Below, in pieces: positions 1-6,625 of a stretch of 10,262 bases of DNA. The position numbers and the translations under genes are program-made. The DNA comes from CAYJIL01 sp964370235. GTDB taxonomy: Bacteria > Bacteroidota > Bacteroidia > Bacteroidales > Rikenellaceae. Below the pieces are notes generated by a model, which ran no database searches, was not told where the DNA came from, and saw only the letters and a program-made list of their open reading frames with translations. The stretch lies in contig CAYJIL010000084.1 of the NCBI GenBank assembly GCA_964370235.1, forward strand, positions 1 to 10,262, written 5' to 3'. The number at the start of each line of letters is the position of its first letter. Within the stretch, counting starts at the first letter, position 1.

Positions 1-61
1 TACCGCTCATTTTATTCGTAGAGCTAAGGGTGAAGTGCATTGTTGTAAATGCTAAATACAC

Positions 62-931
62 TTATATTGCACGAATATAGTCGGCAACTCTCTCCATTAA
101 CCAGCGAGGAGTAGAGGTAGCACCACAAATACCTACGCTCTTGGCACCTTCAAGCCAGCTAAGGTTTATGTCTTCGCTATCTTCGATTGTGTATGAACAT
201 GGGTTTGCGCTGCGGCATACGTTATATAACGCTTTGCCGTTCGAGCTCTCTTTACCCGTAACGAATAAAATAACATCAAATCTCTTTGCAAATTCGATTA
301 GATGTGGGTTTCGGTTCGAAACACGCCTACAAATGGTGTCGAATATCTTAATATCGCCACTCTCTACCATTGCACCGTTTTGCTCAATTATCACAGCCTT
401 TACTCTCTCGAATAGTTCGAGGCTCATGGTCGTTTGTGATAGCAGGTGTAGTGGGCGGTTAAAATCTACATTCTCTATAAGCTCCTCGACACTCTCAACT
501 ATAATTGCGCTGTTTTGGCTCTGTCCATTAAGCCCTACTACTTCGGCATGGCCATGCTTGCCTAGTATTACCACTTGCCCACCGATCTCTTGCATTTTTG
601 TGTAGGAGTCCTTTACACGGCGTTGTAGGTGTGCCACTACGGGGCATGTTGCATCAATTACGTTAATAGAAAGGCTACTTGCCTTGTCGTATGTTGTGGG
701 AGGTTCGCCATGAGCACGAATAAAAAGCGTTTGCCCACCAAGCGAGTCAATATCGGAGTGTGTTACCGACACAAATCCCAAGCCTTTGAGCCTTTCGACC
801 TCTACTCTATTGTGCACAATATCACCAAGCGAATATACCTTGCCTAGCCTGCTTAGTGCTGCTTCGGCCTTTTCGATAGCTGTTACGACCCCAAAGCAAA
901 AGCCCGACTTATCATCAATCTCAACTACCAT
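62..931 (-). CDS. ispH: 4-hydroxy-3-methylbut-2-enyl diphosphate reductase (IspH/LytB)
   Basis: Iron-sulfur enzyme that reduces HMBPP to isopentenyl and dimethylallyl diphosphate, the last step of the MEP isoprenoid pathway in the cytoplasm. The 289-residue length is normal for a bacterial IspH. The three cluster-binding cysteines are present: C12 in GFCFGV, C96 in DATCP and C201 in DTICRR. The substrate-binding histidines are seen as H40 (IVHNR), H74 (RAHGE) and H128 (GHAE), and E130 fits the catalytic glutamate. The family's SQTT (165-168), SSN (229-231) and a C-terminal AxSTPxWL-like segment (271-278) are also present. It is the third gene of a minus-strand operon, starting 6 bases after cmk. 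The ATG places C12 at the usual distance from the N-terminus, so the start is secure. No own promoter is visible, so it is probably co-transcribed with cmk. Confidence 0.97.
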   Translation of the reverse strand: MVVEIDDKSGFCFGVVTAIEKAEAALSRLGKVYSLGDIVHNRVEVERLKGLGFVSVTHSDIDSLGGQTLFIRAHGEPPTTYDKASSLSINVIDATCPVVAHLQRRVKDSYTKMQEIGGQVVILGKHGHAEVVGLNGQSQNSAIIVESVEELIENVDFNRPLHLLSQTTMSLELFERVKAVIIEQNGAMVESGDIKIFDTICRRVSNRNPHLIEFAKRFDVILFVTGKESSNGKALYNVCRSANPCSYTIEDSEDINLSWLEGAKSVGICGATSTPRWLMERVADYIRAI

Positions 932-937
932 AATTTT

Positions 938-1621
938 TTATATTAGTGTTGCTAGTTTTTGGTCAAACCACTCCATTTGCTGCTCGACACTCATGTTGCT
1001 ATTGTCTAGTAGCAGGGCATCATCGGCCCTTTTGAGTGGGCTCTCTGCTCTGTTCTCGTCGTTATAATCACGAGATTCGATATTTGTTTTAATATCCTCT
1101 AGTGATACGCTCTCGCCCTTTGCCGTTAGCTCGTCATAGCGTCTTTGTGCTCTTACATCTACAGATGCGGTCATATATATTTTGAGTTCGGCATTAGGGA
1201 ATACCACTGTGCCAATATCACGGCCATCCATCACCACACCGCCGCTCTGGCCCATCTTTTGTTGCATAGCAACCAAAAAATGGCGCACAGCTGCAATTGC
1301 GCTCACTTGACTTACATAGCTGCTCACTTGTAGCCCACGAATTTGTGACTCTACATTCTGGCCATCAAGCACCACTTCGCTCTTTCCGCTAGCTTGGTTA
1401 AACTCAAAGGCAAGTGATAGCGACTCTAGCGACATTTCAATGGCTGCTTGATCTATCGACTTGTCGTTTATATAACCCATGTTAAGTGCATGCAGGGTAA
1501 CTGCACGGTACATCGAACCTGTGTCAATGAATAGGTAGCCAAGGCGTTTTGCAATGGCCTTTGCAAATGTGCTCTTCCCACATGAGGAGTGCCCATCAAT
1601 TGCTATTGTAATCTTTTTCAT
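938..1621 (-). CDS. cmk: Cytidylate kinase (CMP/dCMP kinase)
   Basis: Transfers phosphate from ATP to CMP or dCMP, supplying CDP and dCDP for RNA, DNA and phospholipid precursors. The 227-residue protein has the P-loop GHSSCGKST at residues 10-18, the nucleotide-monophosphate-binding IDTGSMYRA at 32-40, the DGRDIGT motif at 132-138, and the arginine-rich lid SRDYND...SPLKRADDALLLD at 183-206. These together separate CMP kinase from other P-loop kinases. It lies 4 bases after the LysE-family gene and 6 bases before ispH, so the three are almost certainly one transcript. Cmk next to IspH is a conserved arrangement in Bacteroidetes; the adjacency probably reflects shared growth-linked expression and not a shared pathway (inference). 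No odd residues were seen. Confidence 0.97.
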   Translation of the reverse strand: MKKITIAIDGHSSCGKSTFAKAIAKRLGYLFIDTGSMYRAVTLHALNMGYINDKSIDQAAIEMSLESLSLAFEFNQASGKSEVVLDGQNVESQIRGLQVSSYVSQVSAIAAVRHFLVAMQQKMGQSGGVVMDGRDIGTVVFPNAELKIYMTASVDVRAQRRYDELTAKGESVSLEDIKTNIESRDYNDENRAESPLKRADDALLLDNSNMSVEQQMEWFDQKLATLI

Positions 1622-1625
1622 TTGA

Positions 1626-2264
1626 TTATATGTTATCGAGTGAGTTAATTATTGCACCTACAACCGCACTAGCTCCCAGTAGCAGAATTGCAATGCCTGC
1701 TGTCATATTAAGGTATAGTAGGTGGCGAGGGCGAAATCGTTTACGAAGTAAATTCACCGTAAATGTAAGCGAGAACCACCATATCGAGCAGCCTAGGGCT
1801 ACGCCAAAAATGGTGATTAACGGAGATAGTATTCCTCCGCTATTTTTAATGCCAAAAGTGGCAAATAGAGTTACAAATACAAGTATAAATGCTGGGTTTG
1901 TGAGCGTGAGTAACAAAACCGAACCATAGTCCTTAACCAAGCTGCGCTCGTTTTTTGTACGTCGTCGAATGATTACCTTCTTGCGAGAGCTGTATATCTG
2001 AGCACCCACCACCGAGAGAACAGTACCCCCCACAATGGTGAATATAGTCATGTGTGACTCAATTAGCGAGGTTACCATAGACAAAAAGAACATGGCCACA
2101 ATTGCAAAGATGGTATCGGCGGTTGCTGCTCCTAGTCCCGACACAAAACCCGTGCGTAAATCGTTGTTCAGCGTTCGCTGTACACACAATACACCCACTG
2201 GCCCAAGCGGAATCGAGGCAGTGATACCAACCAAAATACCTAATATAAGTTGCGATAAATACAT
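1626..2264 (-). CDS. LysE/RhtB-family transporter, substrate unknown
   Basis: Predicted inner-membrane protein of 212 residues with about six hydrophobic segments (roughly residues 4-26, 41-66, 72-90, 114-137, 147-171 and 185-207). The N-terminal PLGPVG (19-24), followed by a glycine/alanine-rich GLGAATAD (43-50), and LTNPAFIL in the fourth segment (121-128), are the usual LysE/RhtB landmarks. A strongly basic cytoplasmic-type loop (RKKVIIRRRTKNER, 94-107) lies between segments three and four. Members of this family export amino acids or related small molecules; the substrate cannot be read here. The frame extends upstream to a TTG at 2291, but the ATG at 2264 puts the first membrane segment right at the N-terminus and is preferred. 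It is the first gene of the lysE-cmk-ispH operon. No promoter matching TAnnTTTG was found between it and the tRNA, so read-through from upstream is possible. Confidence 0.85.
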   Translation of the reverse strand: MYLSQLILGILVGITASIPLGPVGVLCVQRTLNNDLRTGFVSGLGAATADTIFAIVAMFFLSMVTSLIESHMTIFTIVGGTVLSVVGAQIYSSRKKVIIRRRTKNERSLVKDYGSVLLLTLTNPAFILVFVTLFATFGIKNSGGILSPLITIFGVALGCSIWWFSLTFTVNLLRKRFRPRHLLYLNMTAGIAILLLGASAVVGAIINSLDNI

Positions 2265-2335
2265 CTTAAATATAACTAATTTAACCCACAATTGCGGATA
2301 CTAAGAGCCACTAAAGCCCCCTCTATGTAGCGCTA

Positions 2336-2361
2336 GGTCTTTTTTACATACTGTTAAGACC
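2336..2361 (-). terminator. Weak inverted repeat after tRNA-Arg
   Basis: GGTCTT at 2336-2341 pairs with AAGACC at 2356-2361 across a 14-base loop, about 23 bases downstream of the tRNA 3' end. A run of T/A lies in the loop and not after the stem, so this is at best a weak attenuator or processing site between the tRNA and the LysE-family gene. Confidence 0.22.
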
Positions 2362-2383
2362 AACTTCCTTAGCCTACTTTTTG

Positions 2384-2455
2384 TGCTCTCGATGAGAATC
2401 GAACTCATATCTTAGGAACCGGAATCCCAAATTTTATCCATTAAACTACAAGAGC
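2384..2455 (-). tRNA. tRNA-Arg, anticodon CCG
   Basis: A full cloverleaf folds on the minus strand. The acceptor stem is GCTCTTG/CGAGAGC with one G-T pair. The D arm is GTTT/AAAT around AATGGATA. The anticodon stem TGGGA/TCCTA encloses the seven-base loop TTCCGGT, giving anticodon CCG, which reads the Arg codon CGG. The variable loop is four bases (AGAT), and the T stem ATGAG/CTCAT encloses TTCGATT. The discriminator base is A and is followed by CAA, so the CCA end is not encoded and must be added after transcription. The gene lies between the sugar kinase and the LysE-family operon, all on the same strand. Confidence 0.95.
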
Positions 2456-2461
2456 CATACT

Positions 2462-2485
2462 CTCACCCCTAGCTTGAGGGGCGAG
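2462..2485 (-). terminator. GC-rich hairpin between sugar kinase and tRNA-Arg
   Basis: CCCCT (2466-2470) pairs with AGGGG (2477-2481) around AGCTTG, and CTC/GAG outside it extends the stem past one A-C mismatch. It starts about 32 bases after the sugar kinase stop codon and ends 6 bases before the tRNA. It could end the kinase transcript, or be part of the tRNA precursor leader removed by RNase P. There is no T-run, which favours neither reading strongly. Confidence 0.4.
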
Positions 2486-2495
2486 TGCGAAACTA

Positions 2496-2503
2496 CAAAG
2501 ATA
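2496..2503 (-). promoter_or_regulatory. Probable -7 element for tRNA-Arg
   Basis: On the minus strand this reads TATCTTTG, an exact match to the Bacteroidetes -7 consensus TAnnTTTG. It sits 40 bases upstream of the tRNA 5' end and 13 bases after the kinase stop codon. No TTG is found 19-21 bases further upstream, so the -33 element is missing or weak. A start near 2489 would give a precursor with about 34 leader bases that include the GC-rich hairpin. Confidence 0.5.
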
Positions 2504-2516
2504 GCAATATTTTCTC

Positions 2517-3434
2517 TTAAATTTTGCATTTATGCCCAAAGGCATTGCCAAATTCTCGGCTAATATAACTTTTGCTCCTGCCACACACATGGCTAGAGAT
2601 TGTGGTTGCTTGTTTTAGTGCTCTCTCTATCAAAGAGCAAGATAATTGGTCTAAATTGTTACACTGTGCTTGTGCCTCTAGTAGCGAGTATATAAATCCT
2701 GCATTAAAATTATCGCCTGCCCCTATCGTATTCACTACATCTACTCGTTTTGTCGCTACTTTTATGCTCTTGTCGTGGTGCATATAGCAGTTTGTGCCCT
2801 GCTTTTGGGTATATAAAATATGTTTGTCTTTGAGCAGTGGTAGTAGCTGGGTAGGCGATTCAATACCAAATATATTTGCAAAATCTTCGTCACTACCCCT
2901 TACAACGTGGCTAAGTGCTATGTTTTCCATATAGCTATCCATTTGTAGAAGTGCCTTATTTTTGTCTCTCACGTTTGGGTCGTAATATATGGTTGCGCCT
3001 TTTGCCCTTGCGCTTTTGAGCAAGTGTAGCAAATTGTCTCGCTTTGCGCTATCTACCGAGTATGACGAGCTAAAGAGCACTATATCGCCACTTTTAAAGC
3101 ACGGAGCCTCTACCACCTCTATGGGGTTATTGTCTCTATAAAAAGTGTAGCTTGCATCGCCTTGTGTGTCTATGTGTGCTATTGCAATCGAGGTGCGAGG
3201 GTTTGAGCGTCTGTCAATAAGGCTACAATCAATCCCTTCGCCTGTGAGAACCCTAACTGCATCGTCGCCTAGGGCATCTTTGCCACAATCGCTTATTAGC
3301 GAAACGCCAGCACCTAGCCTAGCTAGCGATATTGCGCTATTGACAACCGATCCCCCTACACTAGACGATGTTACTTTACCCTGCATAAAGGTAATATCAT
3401 AGGTAATTTGCCCAATGGCATAGACTCTTGGCAT
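2517..3434 (-). CDS. PfkB-family carbohydrate kinase
   Basis: Cytoplasmic ATP-dependent sugar kinase of the ribokinase/PfkB fold, 305 residues, a normal length for the family. The N-terminal glycine-rich signature VGGSVVNSAISLARLG is at 26-41, followed by GxDALGDDAV. YYDPNVR (150-156) matches the substrate/nucleotide region. The second PfkB signature NTIGAGDNFNAGF is at 235-247, with D241 as the expected catalytic base and GAGD forming the anion hole. Fructokinase, ribokinase and other specificities share these motifs, so the sugar is not assigned. The ATG at 3434 starts directly before the first beta-strand of the fold. It is divergent from ppdK, with which it shares an interlocked promoter region, suggesting coordinated or opposed control of sugar entry and PEP/pyruvate metabolism (inference). 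Confidence 0.9.
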   Translation of the reverse strand: MPRVYAIGQITYDITFMQGKVTSSSVGGSVVNSAISLARLGAGVSLISDCGKDALGDDAVRVLTGEGIDCSLIDRRSNPRTSIAIAHIDTQGDASYTFYRDNNPIEVVEAPCFKSGDIVLFSSSYSVDSAKRDNLLHLLKSARAKGATIYYDPNVRDKNKALLQMDSYMENIALSHVVRGSDEDFANIFGIESPTQLLPLLKDKHILYTQKQGTNCYMHHDKSIKVATKRVDVVNTIGAGDNFNAGFIYSLLEAQAQCNNLDQLSCSLIERALKQATTISSHVCGRSKSYISREFGNAFGHKCKI

Positions 3435-3550
3435 AGCTTAATTGTTTTGTTGATTACTAATTATTAAGTTTTTGTGTGAACTAGGCTGCAAAAATAGCAA
3501 AATAGAATATAAAATATGATATTTTTAGCAAAAATGGTGTAATTACATGA

Positions 3551-3583
3551 CAAATTTAAACATTAGGTCTTGCACTTATCAAA
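3551..3583 (-). promoter_or_regulatory. Promoter for the PfkB-family kinase
   Basis: On the minus strand, TTTG (3583-3580) is followed after 21 bases by TAAATTTG (3558-3551), matching the Bacteroidetes consensus TTTG-N19-21-TAnnTTTG. The predicted start near 3544 leaves a leader of about 110 bases before the kinase ATG. The element interlocks with the ppdK promoter on the other strand. A second TAnnTTTG (TATTTTTG, 3496-3489) lies closer to the gene but has no -33 partner. Confidence 0.55.
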
Positions 3584-3599
3584 AAAAATTCTATATTTG
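3570..3599 (+). promoter_or_regulatory. Promoter for ppdK
   Basis: TTG (3570-3572), a 19-base spacer and TATATTTG (3592-3599) match the Bacteroidetes promoter consensus. Transcription would start near 3606, giving a leader of about 33 bases before the ATG at 3639. The leader is A-rich with no Shine-Dalgarno, as is usual in this phylum. The in-frame TTG at 3570 is the -33 element itself, so it cannot be the start codon of a transcript made from this promoter. Confidence 0.65.
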
Positions 3600-3638
3600 T
3601 CTATCGATACTAATTACAAACTAATACCTGAAACAATT

Positions 3639-6377
3639 ATGGCAATAAAAAGAGTATATTTTTTTGGCAACAAAACAGCAGAGGGTGACGGACAAATGAA
3701 AGAGATGCTTGGTGGCAAAGGTGCCAACCTAGCAGAAATGAACCTTATAGGAATACCCGTTCCTCCTGGTTTTACAATAATAACCGATGTATGTGATGAG
3801 TACTACAAGATAGGTGCCGAACTAATCAGAGAACTTTTAAAGAAAGAGGTGCTAGCTTCGATGAAACGCATCGAGCAAATTATGGGCGCAACCTTTGGCT
3901 CAAACGAGAATCCGCTACTAGTGTCGGTTCGCTCTGGTGCAAGAGTGTCGATGCCCGGTATGATGGATACTATTCTAAACCTAGGACTAAACGATCAAGC
4001 AGTTGAGGCAATTGCTCGCAAATCAAACAACGAGAGATTTGCGTGGGATTCATATCGCCGCTTTATTCAAATGTATGCAGGTGTGGTAATGGGCATGAAA
4101 GGCATGGAGATGGACGACCACGACCCATTCGAGCATATAATCGACCAAATAAAAGAACAAAAAGGTGTAGAGAACGACACCGATCTAACGGCAGACGACC
4201 TAAAAGAGATGGTTGTTAGGTTTAAGGCCTTGGTGCTTGAGAGATGTGGTGCCGAGTTCCCGTCCGACCCTTGGGAACAGCTATGGGGTGCAATATGTGC
4301 CGTGTTTGATAGCTGGATGAACGAGCGTGCTATACTCTATCGCCAAATGAACCGCTACCCAGCTGAGTGGGGAACAGCAGTTAATGTGCAAGCGATGGTG
4401 TTTGGTAACATGGGCGATAACTCTGCAACTGGTGTTGCATTCACTCGTGATGCCTCTACGGGCGAGAATATATTTAATGGCGAGTACCTAATTAACGCAC
4501 AGGGCGAAGATGTTGTGGCGGGTATTCGTACACCACAAGAGATTACCCTAGAGGGTTCACGCCGCTGGGCACAACTTCAGAATGTGAGCGAAGAGGTGCG
4601 TGCAGCCGAGTTCCCATCGCTAGAGGAGGCTATGCCCGAGGCATTTGATGAGCTAATATCTATCGAAAAACACCTAGAGGCATATTTTAAAGATATGCAA
4701 GACATAGAGTTTACTATACAAGATGGTAAGCTGTGGATGCTACAAACACGTAGTGGTAAGCGCACAGGTGCTGCCATGGTACGCATGGCAATGGAGATGC
4801 TAGACGAGGGGCTTATCGACGAAAAAACAGCTGTGCTTAGGGTTGAGCCTAGCAAGCTAGACGAGCTACTACACCCAGTATTTGATGCCGATGCTATAAA
4901 GAGTGCACAAGTAATTGCAAAGGGTCTACCTGCTTCGCCGGGTGCTTCTACGGGGCAAATCGTATTCTTTGCCGATGATGCTCAAAGTTGGGCAGCCGAG
5001 GGCAAAAAGACAATCCTTTGCCGTGTCGAAACTTCGCCCGAAGACCTTAAAGGCATGGTCGAGGCGGCTGGTATCCTAACAGCTCGTGGTGGTATGACCT
5101 CACACGCTGCCGTTGTGGCAAGAGGTATGGGCAAGTGCTGTGTGTCGGGTGCTGGTAGTTTGAATATAGATTACAAGAACCGAACAGTTACTTGTGGTGA
5201 TTTAGTTTTGCGTGAGGGTGATTGGATTTCTATTAACGGATCAACCGGCGAGGTATATCTAGGCCAAGTGGCAACACGTGCAGCCGAGCTATCGGGCGAT
5301 TTTGATAAGCTAATGAAACTTTCAGACGATTATGCATATCTAACAGTGCGTGCAAATGCCGATTCGCCACGTGATGCTCGCCAAGCAATTGAGTTTGGTG
5401 CACGAGGTATTGGTTTGTGCCGTACCGAGCATATGTTCTTTGAGGATGACAGAATTAAGGTAATGCGTGAGATGATTCTTGCATCAGACGAGCAAGGTCG
5501 TCGCCGTGCTCTCGACAAGCTATTGCCTATGCAAAGAGAAGATTTTCAAGGGCTGTTTGAGGTGATGAACGGTTACCCCGTAACTGTACGCCTGCTCGAT
5601 CCACCACTACATGAGTTTGTACCACACTTCGAGAAAGAGCAAAAAGAGATGGCTACCGAAATGGGGCTAACCTTTGAGCAAATTAAAGATAAGGTAGAGT
5701 CGCTTGTTGAGGTAAACCCAATGCTTGGCCATAGAGGTTGCCGTTTGGGTAATACCTACCCCGAGATAACACAAATGCAAACTCGTGCACTGCTAGAGGC
5801 TGCGCTCAATGTTAAAAAACGTGGTATTCCGGTAACAGTAGAGATTATGGTGCCTTTGGTGGGTAATCACAAAGAGCTACGCTACCAAAAAGAGATAATT
5901 GAGAAGATAGCAAAAGAGCTATTTGTTGAGTATAACCAAAGCGTTAACTACACGGTTGGAACTATGATCGAGGTACCTCGTGCTGCTGTAACAGCAGGTG
6001 AGATTGCCGAGTATGCCGACTTCTTCTCGTTTGGTACAAACGACCTAACGCAAATGACACTTGGTTTCTCTCGTGACGATGTGTCTAAGTTCCTGCCCGA
6101 GTATATTCGTCGTGGTATCCTCAAGCAAGACCCGTTTGAGTACCTAGACGTTAAGGGTGTTGGACAGCTTATTCGTGAAGCCATTTTCAAAGGACGCCAA
6201 GTAAGAGAAGAGCTTAAATGTGGTATCTGTGGCGAACATGGTGGTGAGTCCTCTTCGGTAGAGTTCTGTCACTATGCAGGTATGAACTATGTGTCATGCT
6301 CGCCATTTAGAGTCCCAATTGCTCGTTTGGCTGCTGCTCATGCTGCTATTAAGCAGGGCTTTAGTATTAAAGCGTAA
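3639..6377 (+). CDS. ppdK: Pyruvate, phosphate dikinase
   Basis: Interconverts pyruvate + ATP + Pi with PEP + AMP + PPi in the cytoplasm; in anaerobic Bacteroidetes it can run in either glycolytic or gluconeogenic direction. The protein is 912 residues, close to the usual length. The N-terminal ATP-binding domain carries GGKGANLAEM (25-34) and SVRSGARVSMPGMMDT (96-111). The swivelling phosphohistidine domain has GGMTSHAAVVARGMG (484-498) with catalytic H489. The C-terminal PEP/pyruvate barrel has GIGLCRTEHMFF (590-601), GTNDLTQMTLGFSRDD (799-814) and the CGICGEHGG...SCSPFRVPIARLA segment, with active-site C887. All expected catalytic residues are present. The frame is open upstream to a TTG at 3570, but that lies inside the promoter; the ATG at 3639 (MAIKRVYFFG) fits the family start. 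A strong hairpin follows the gene. Confidence 0.97.
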   Translation: MAIKRVYFFGNKTAEGDGQMKEMLGGKGANLAEMNLIGIPVPPGFTIITDVCDEYYKIGAELIRELLKKEVLASMKRIEQIMGATFGSNENPLLVSVRSGARVSMPGMMDTILNLGLNDQAVEAIARKSNNERFAWDSYRRFIQMYAGVVMGMKGMEMDDHDPFEHIIDQIKEQKGVENDTDLTADDLKEMVVRFKALVLERCGAEFPSDPWEQLWGAICAVFDSWMNERAILYRQMNRYPAEWGTAVNVQAMVFGNMGDNSATGVAFTRDASTGENIFNGEYLINAQGEDVVAGIRTPQEITLEGSRRWAQLQNVSEEVRAAEFPSLEEAMPEAFDELISIEKHLEAYFKDMQDIEFTIQDGKLWMLQTRSGKRTGAAMVRMAMEMLDEGLIDEKTAVLRVEPSKLDELLHPVFDADAIKSAQVIAKGLPASPGASTGQIVFFADDAQSWAAEGKKTILCRVETSPEDLKGMVEAAGILTARGGMTSHAAVVARGMGKCCVSGAGSLNIDYKNRTVTCGDLVLREGDWISINGSTGEVYLGQVATRAAELSGDFDKLMKLSDDYAYLTVRANADSPRDARQAIEFGARGIGLCRTEHMFFEDDRIKVMREMILASDEQGRRRALDKLLPMQREDFQGLFEVMNGYPVTVRLLDPPLHEFVPHFEKEQKEMATEMGLTFEQIKDKVESLVEVNPMLGHRGCRLGNTYPEITQMQTRALLEAALNVKKRGIPVTVEIMVPLVGNHKELRYQKEIIEKIAKELFVEYNQSVNYTVGTMIEVPRAAVTAGEIAEYADFFSFGTNDLTQMTLGFSRDDVSKFLPEYIRRGILKQDPFEYLDVKGVGQLIREAIFKGRQVREELKCGICGEHGGESSSVEFCHYAGMNYVSCSPFRVPIARLAAAHAAIKQGFSIKA

Positions 6378-6381
6378 CTGA

Positions 6382-6443
6382 TAGTACATCTTACTACCTC
6401 TACCTCTCAAGCAGTGAGGTAGAGGTTAGTACATTTTACTGCC
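6382..6443. repeat. 17-base imperfect direct repeat around the ppdK hairpin
   Basis: TAGTACATCTTACTACC (6382-6398) and TAGTACATTTTACTGCC (6427-6443) differ at two positions and lie 45 bases apart. Part of each copy also forms the outer end of the hairpin at 6392-6431. The start of the same unit (TTACTACCTCT, 6391-6401) recurs at the right edge of the window. Confidence 0.6.
6392..6431 (+). terminator. Hairpin after ppdK, probable terminator
   Basis: TACTACCTCTACCTC (6392-6406) pairs with 6416-6431 through 15 base pairs and a single bulged base, around the nine-base loop TCAAGCAGT. It begins 15 bases after the ppdK stop codon. It is followed by a short T/A-rich stretch (ACATTTTA), not a classical T-run. 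The symmetric stem could also act on transcripts arriving from the right. Confidence 0.65.
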
Positions 6444-6489
6444 CCTCCCCTTGCGACAATGATGGTCGTATGTTAATATACTTTATACT

Positions 6490-6588
6490 TTAGCTTACGG
6501 CGAGGAGAAATACCAAATGTGTTTCTCCTCGCCAAGCTTTAGTTCTGCGATTTTTGCTAGCACATTATACAAAGCAAAATTGCTAACT
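6490..6588 (-). ncRNA. Candidate small non-coding RNA
   Basis: A minus-strand promoter match at 6595-6625 predicts a transcript starting near 6588. About 50 bases later it enters a strong hairpin (6538-6492), the likely 3' end, giving an RNA of roughly 95-100 bases. The 5' half can itself fold: AGCAA and TTGCT form a small inverted repeat (6573-6584), and TTTTGCT (6552-6558) can pair with AGCAAAA (6573-6579). The only ATG just after the predicted start is followed at once by a stop (ATG TGC TAG), so it does not look coding. It would run toward, and be convergent with, ppdK. Both ends are inferred; there is no family match I recognise. Confidence 0.33.
6492..6538. terminator. Strong hairpin, 12-bp perfect stem with 5-bp extension
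   Basis: GGCGAGGAGAAA (6499-6510) pairs perfectly with TTTCTCCTCGCC (6522-6533) around an 11-base loop. Beyond a two-base bulge (AC), AGCTT (6492-6496) pairs with AAGCT (6534-6538). It is the most stable-looking structure in the window. No T-run follows on either strand. It lies 115 bases after ppdK, behind a first hairpin, so it may instead be the 3' end of a minus-strand small RNA. Confidence 0.7.
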
Positions 6589-6594
6589 TCTTTC

Positions 6595-6625
6595 CAAACA
6601 TATACACCAGCTACACAACAATCAA
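6595..6625 (-). promoter_or_regulatory. Minus-strand promoter in the ppdK-GLPGLI spacer
   Basis: On the minus strand TTG (6625-6623), a 20-base spacer and TATGTTTG (6602-6595) match the Bacteroidetes promoter consensus exactly. No minus-strand gene lies downstream: ppdK is on the plus strand and ends at 6377. The promoter would therefore make a short RNA ending at the hairpins, or an antisense RNA to the end of ppdK. Confidence 0.45.

Noticed and set aside
1..61. Possible end or start of another gene at the left edge
   Set aside because: On the minus strand an in-frame ATG at 40-38 (and another at 10-8) is open to the edge, and on the plus strand one frame runs to a stop at 53-55. Each gives fewer than 20 codons and no recognisable motif, so no gene can be supported.
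141..605. Plus-strand open frame of 154 codons
   Set aside because: It lies wholly antisense to ispH, whose conserved residues are intact, and its translation shows no domain.
2265..2291. Nine extra N-terminal codons for the LysE-family protein from a TTG
   Set aside because: The ATG at 2264 directly precedes the first membrane segment; the extension adds nothing typical of the family and uses a rare start codon.
3489..3496. Second -7-like element (TATTTTTG, minus strand) for the sugar kinase
   Set aside because: There is no TTG 19-21 bases upstream, whereas the element at 3551-3583 matches both halves of the consensus.
3510..3526. AT-only inverted repeat TAAAATA...TATTTTTA in the kinase leader
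   Set aside because: A short stem made only of A-T pairs in an AT-rich leader is expected by chance and is too weak to call regulatory.
3570..3638. Twenty-three extra N-terminal codons for ppdK from a TTG
   Set aside because: The TTG is the -33 element of a good promoter whose start lies near 3606, and the ATG at 3639 gives the usual N-terminus of the family.
4577..4855. Minus-strand open frame of 92 codons
   Set aside because: Antisense to a conserved part of ppdK; the serine-rich, low-complexity translation is typical of a shadow frame.
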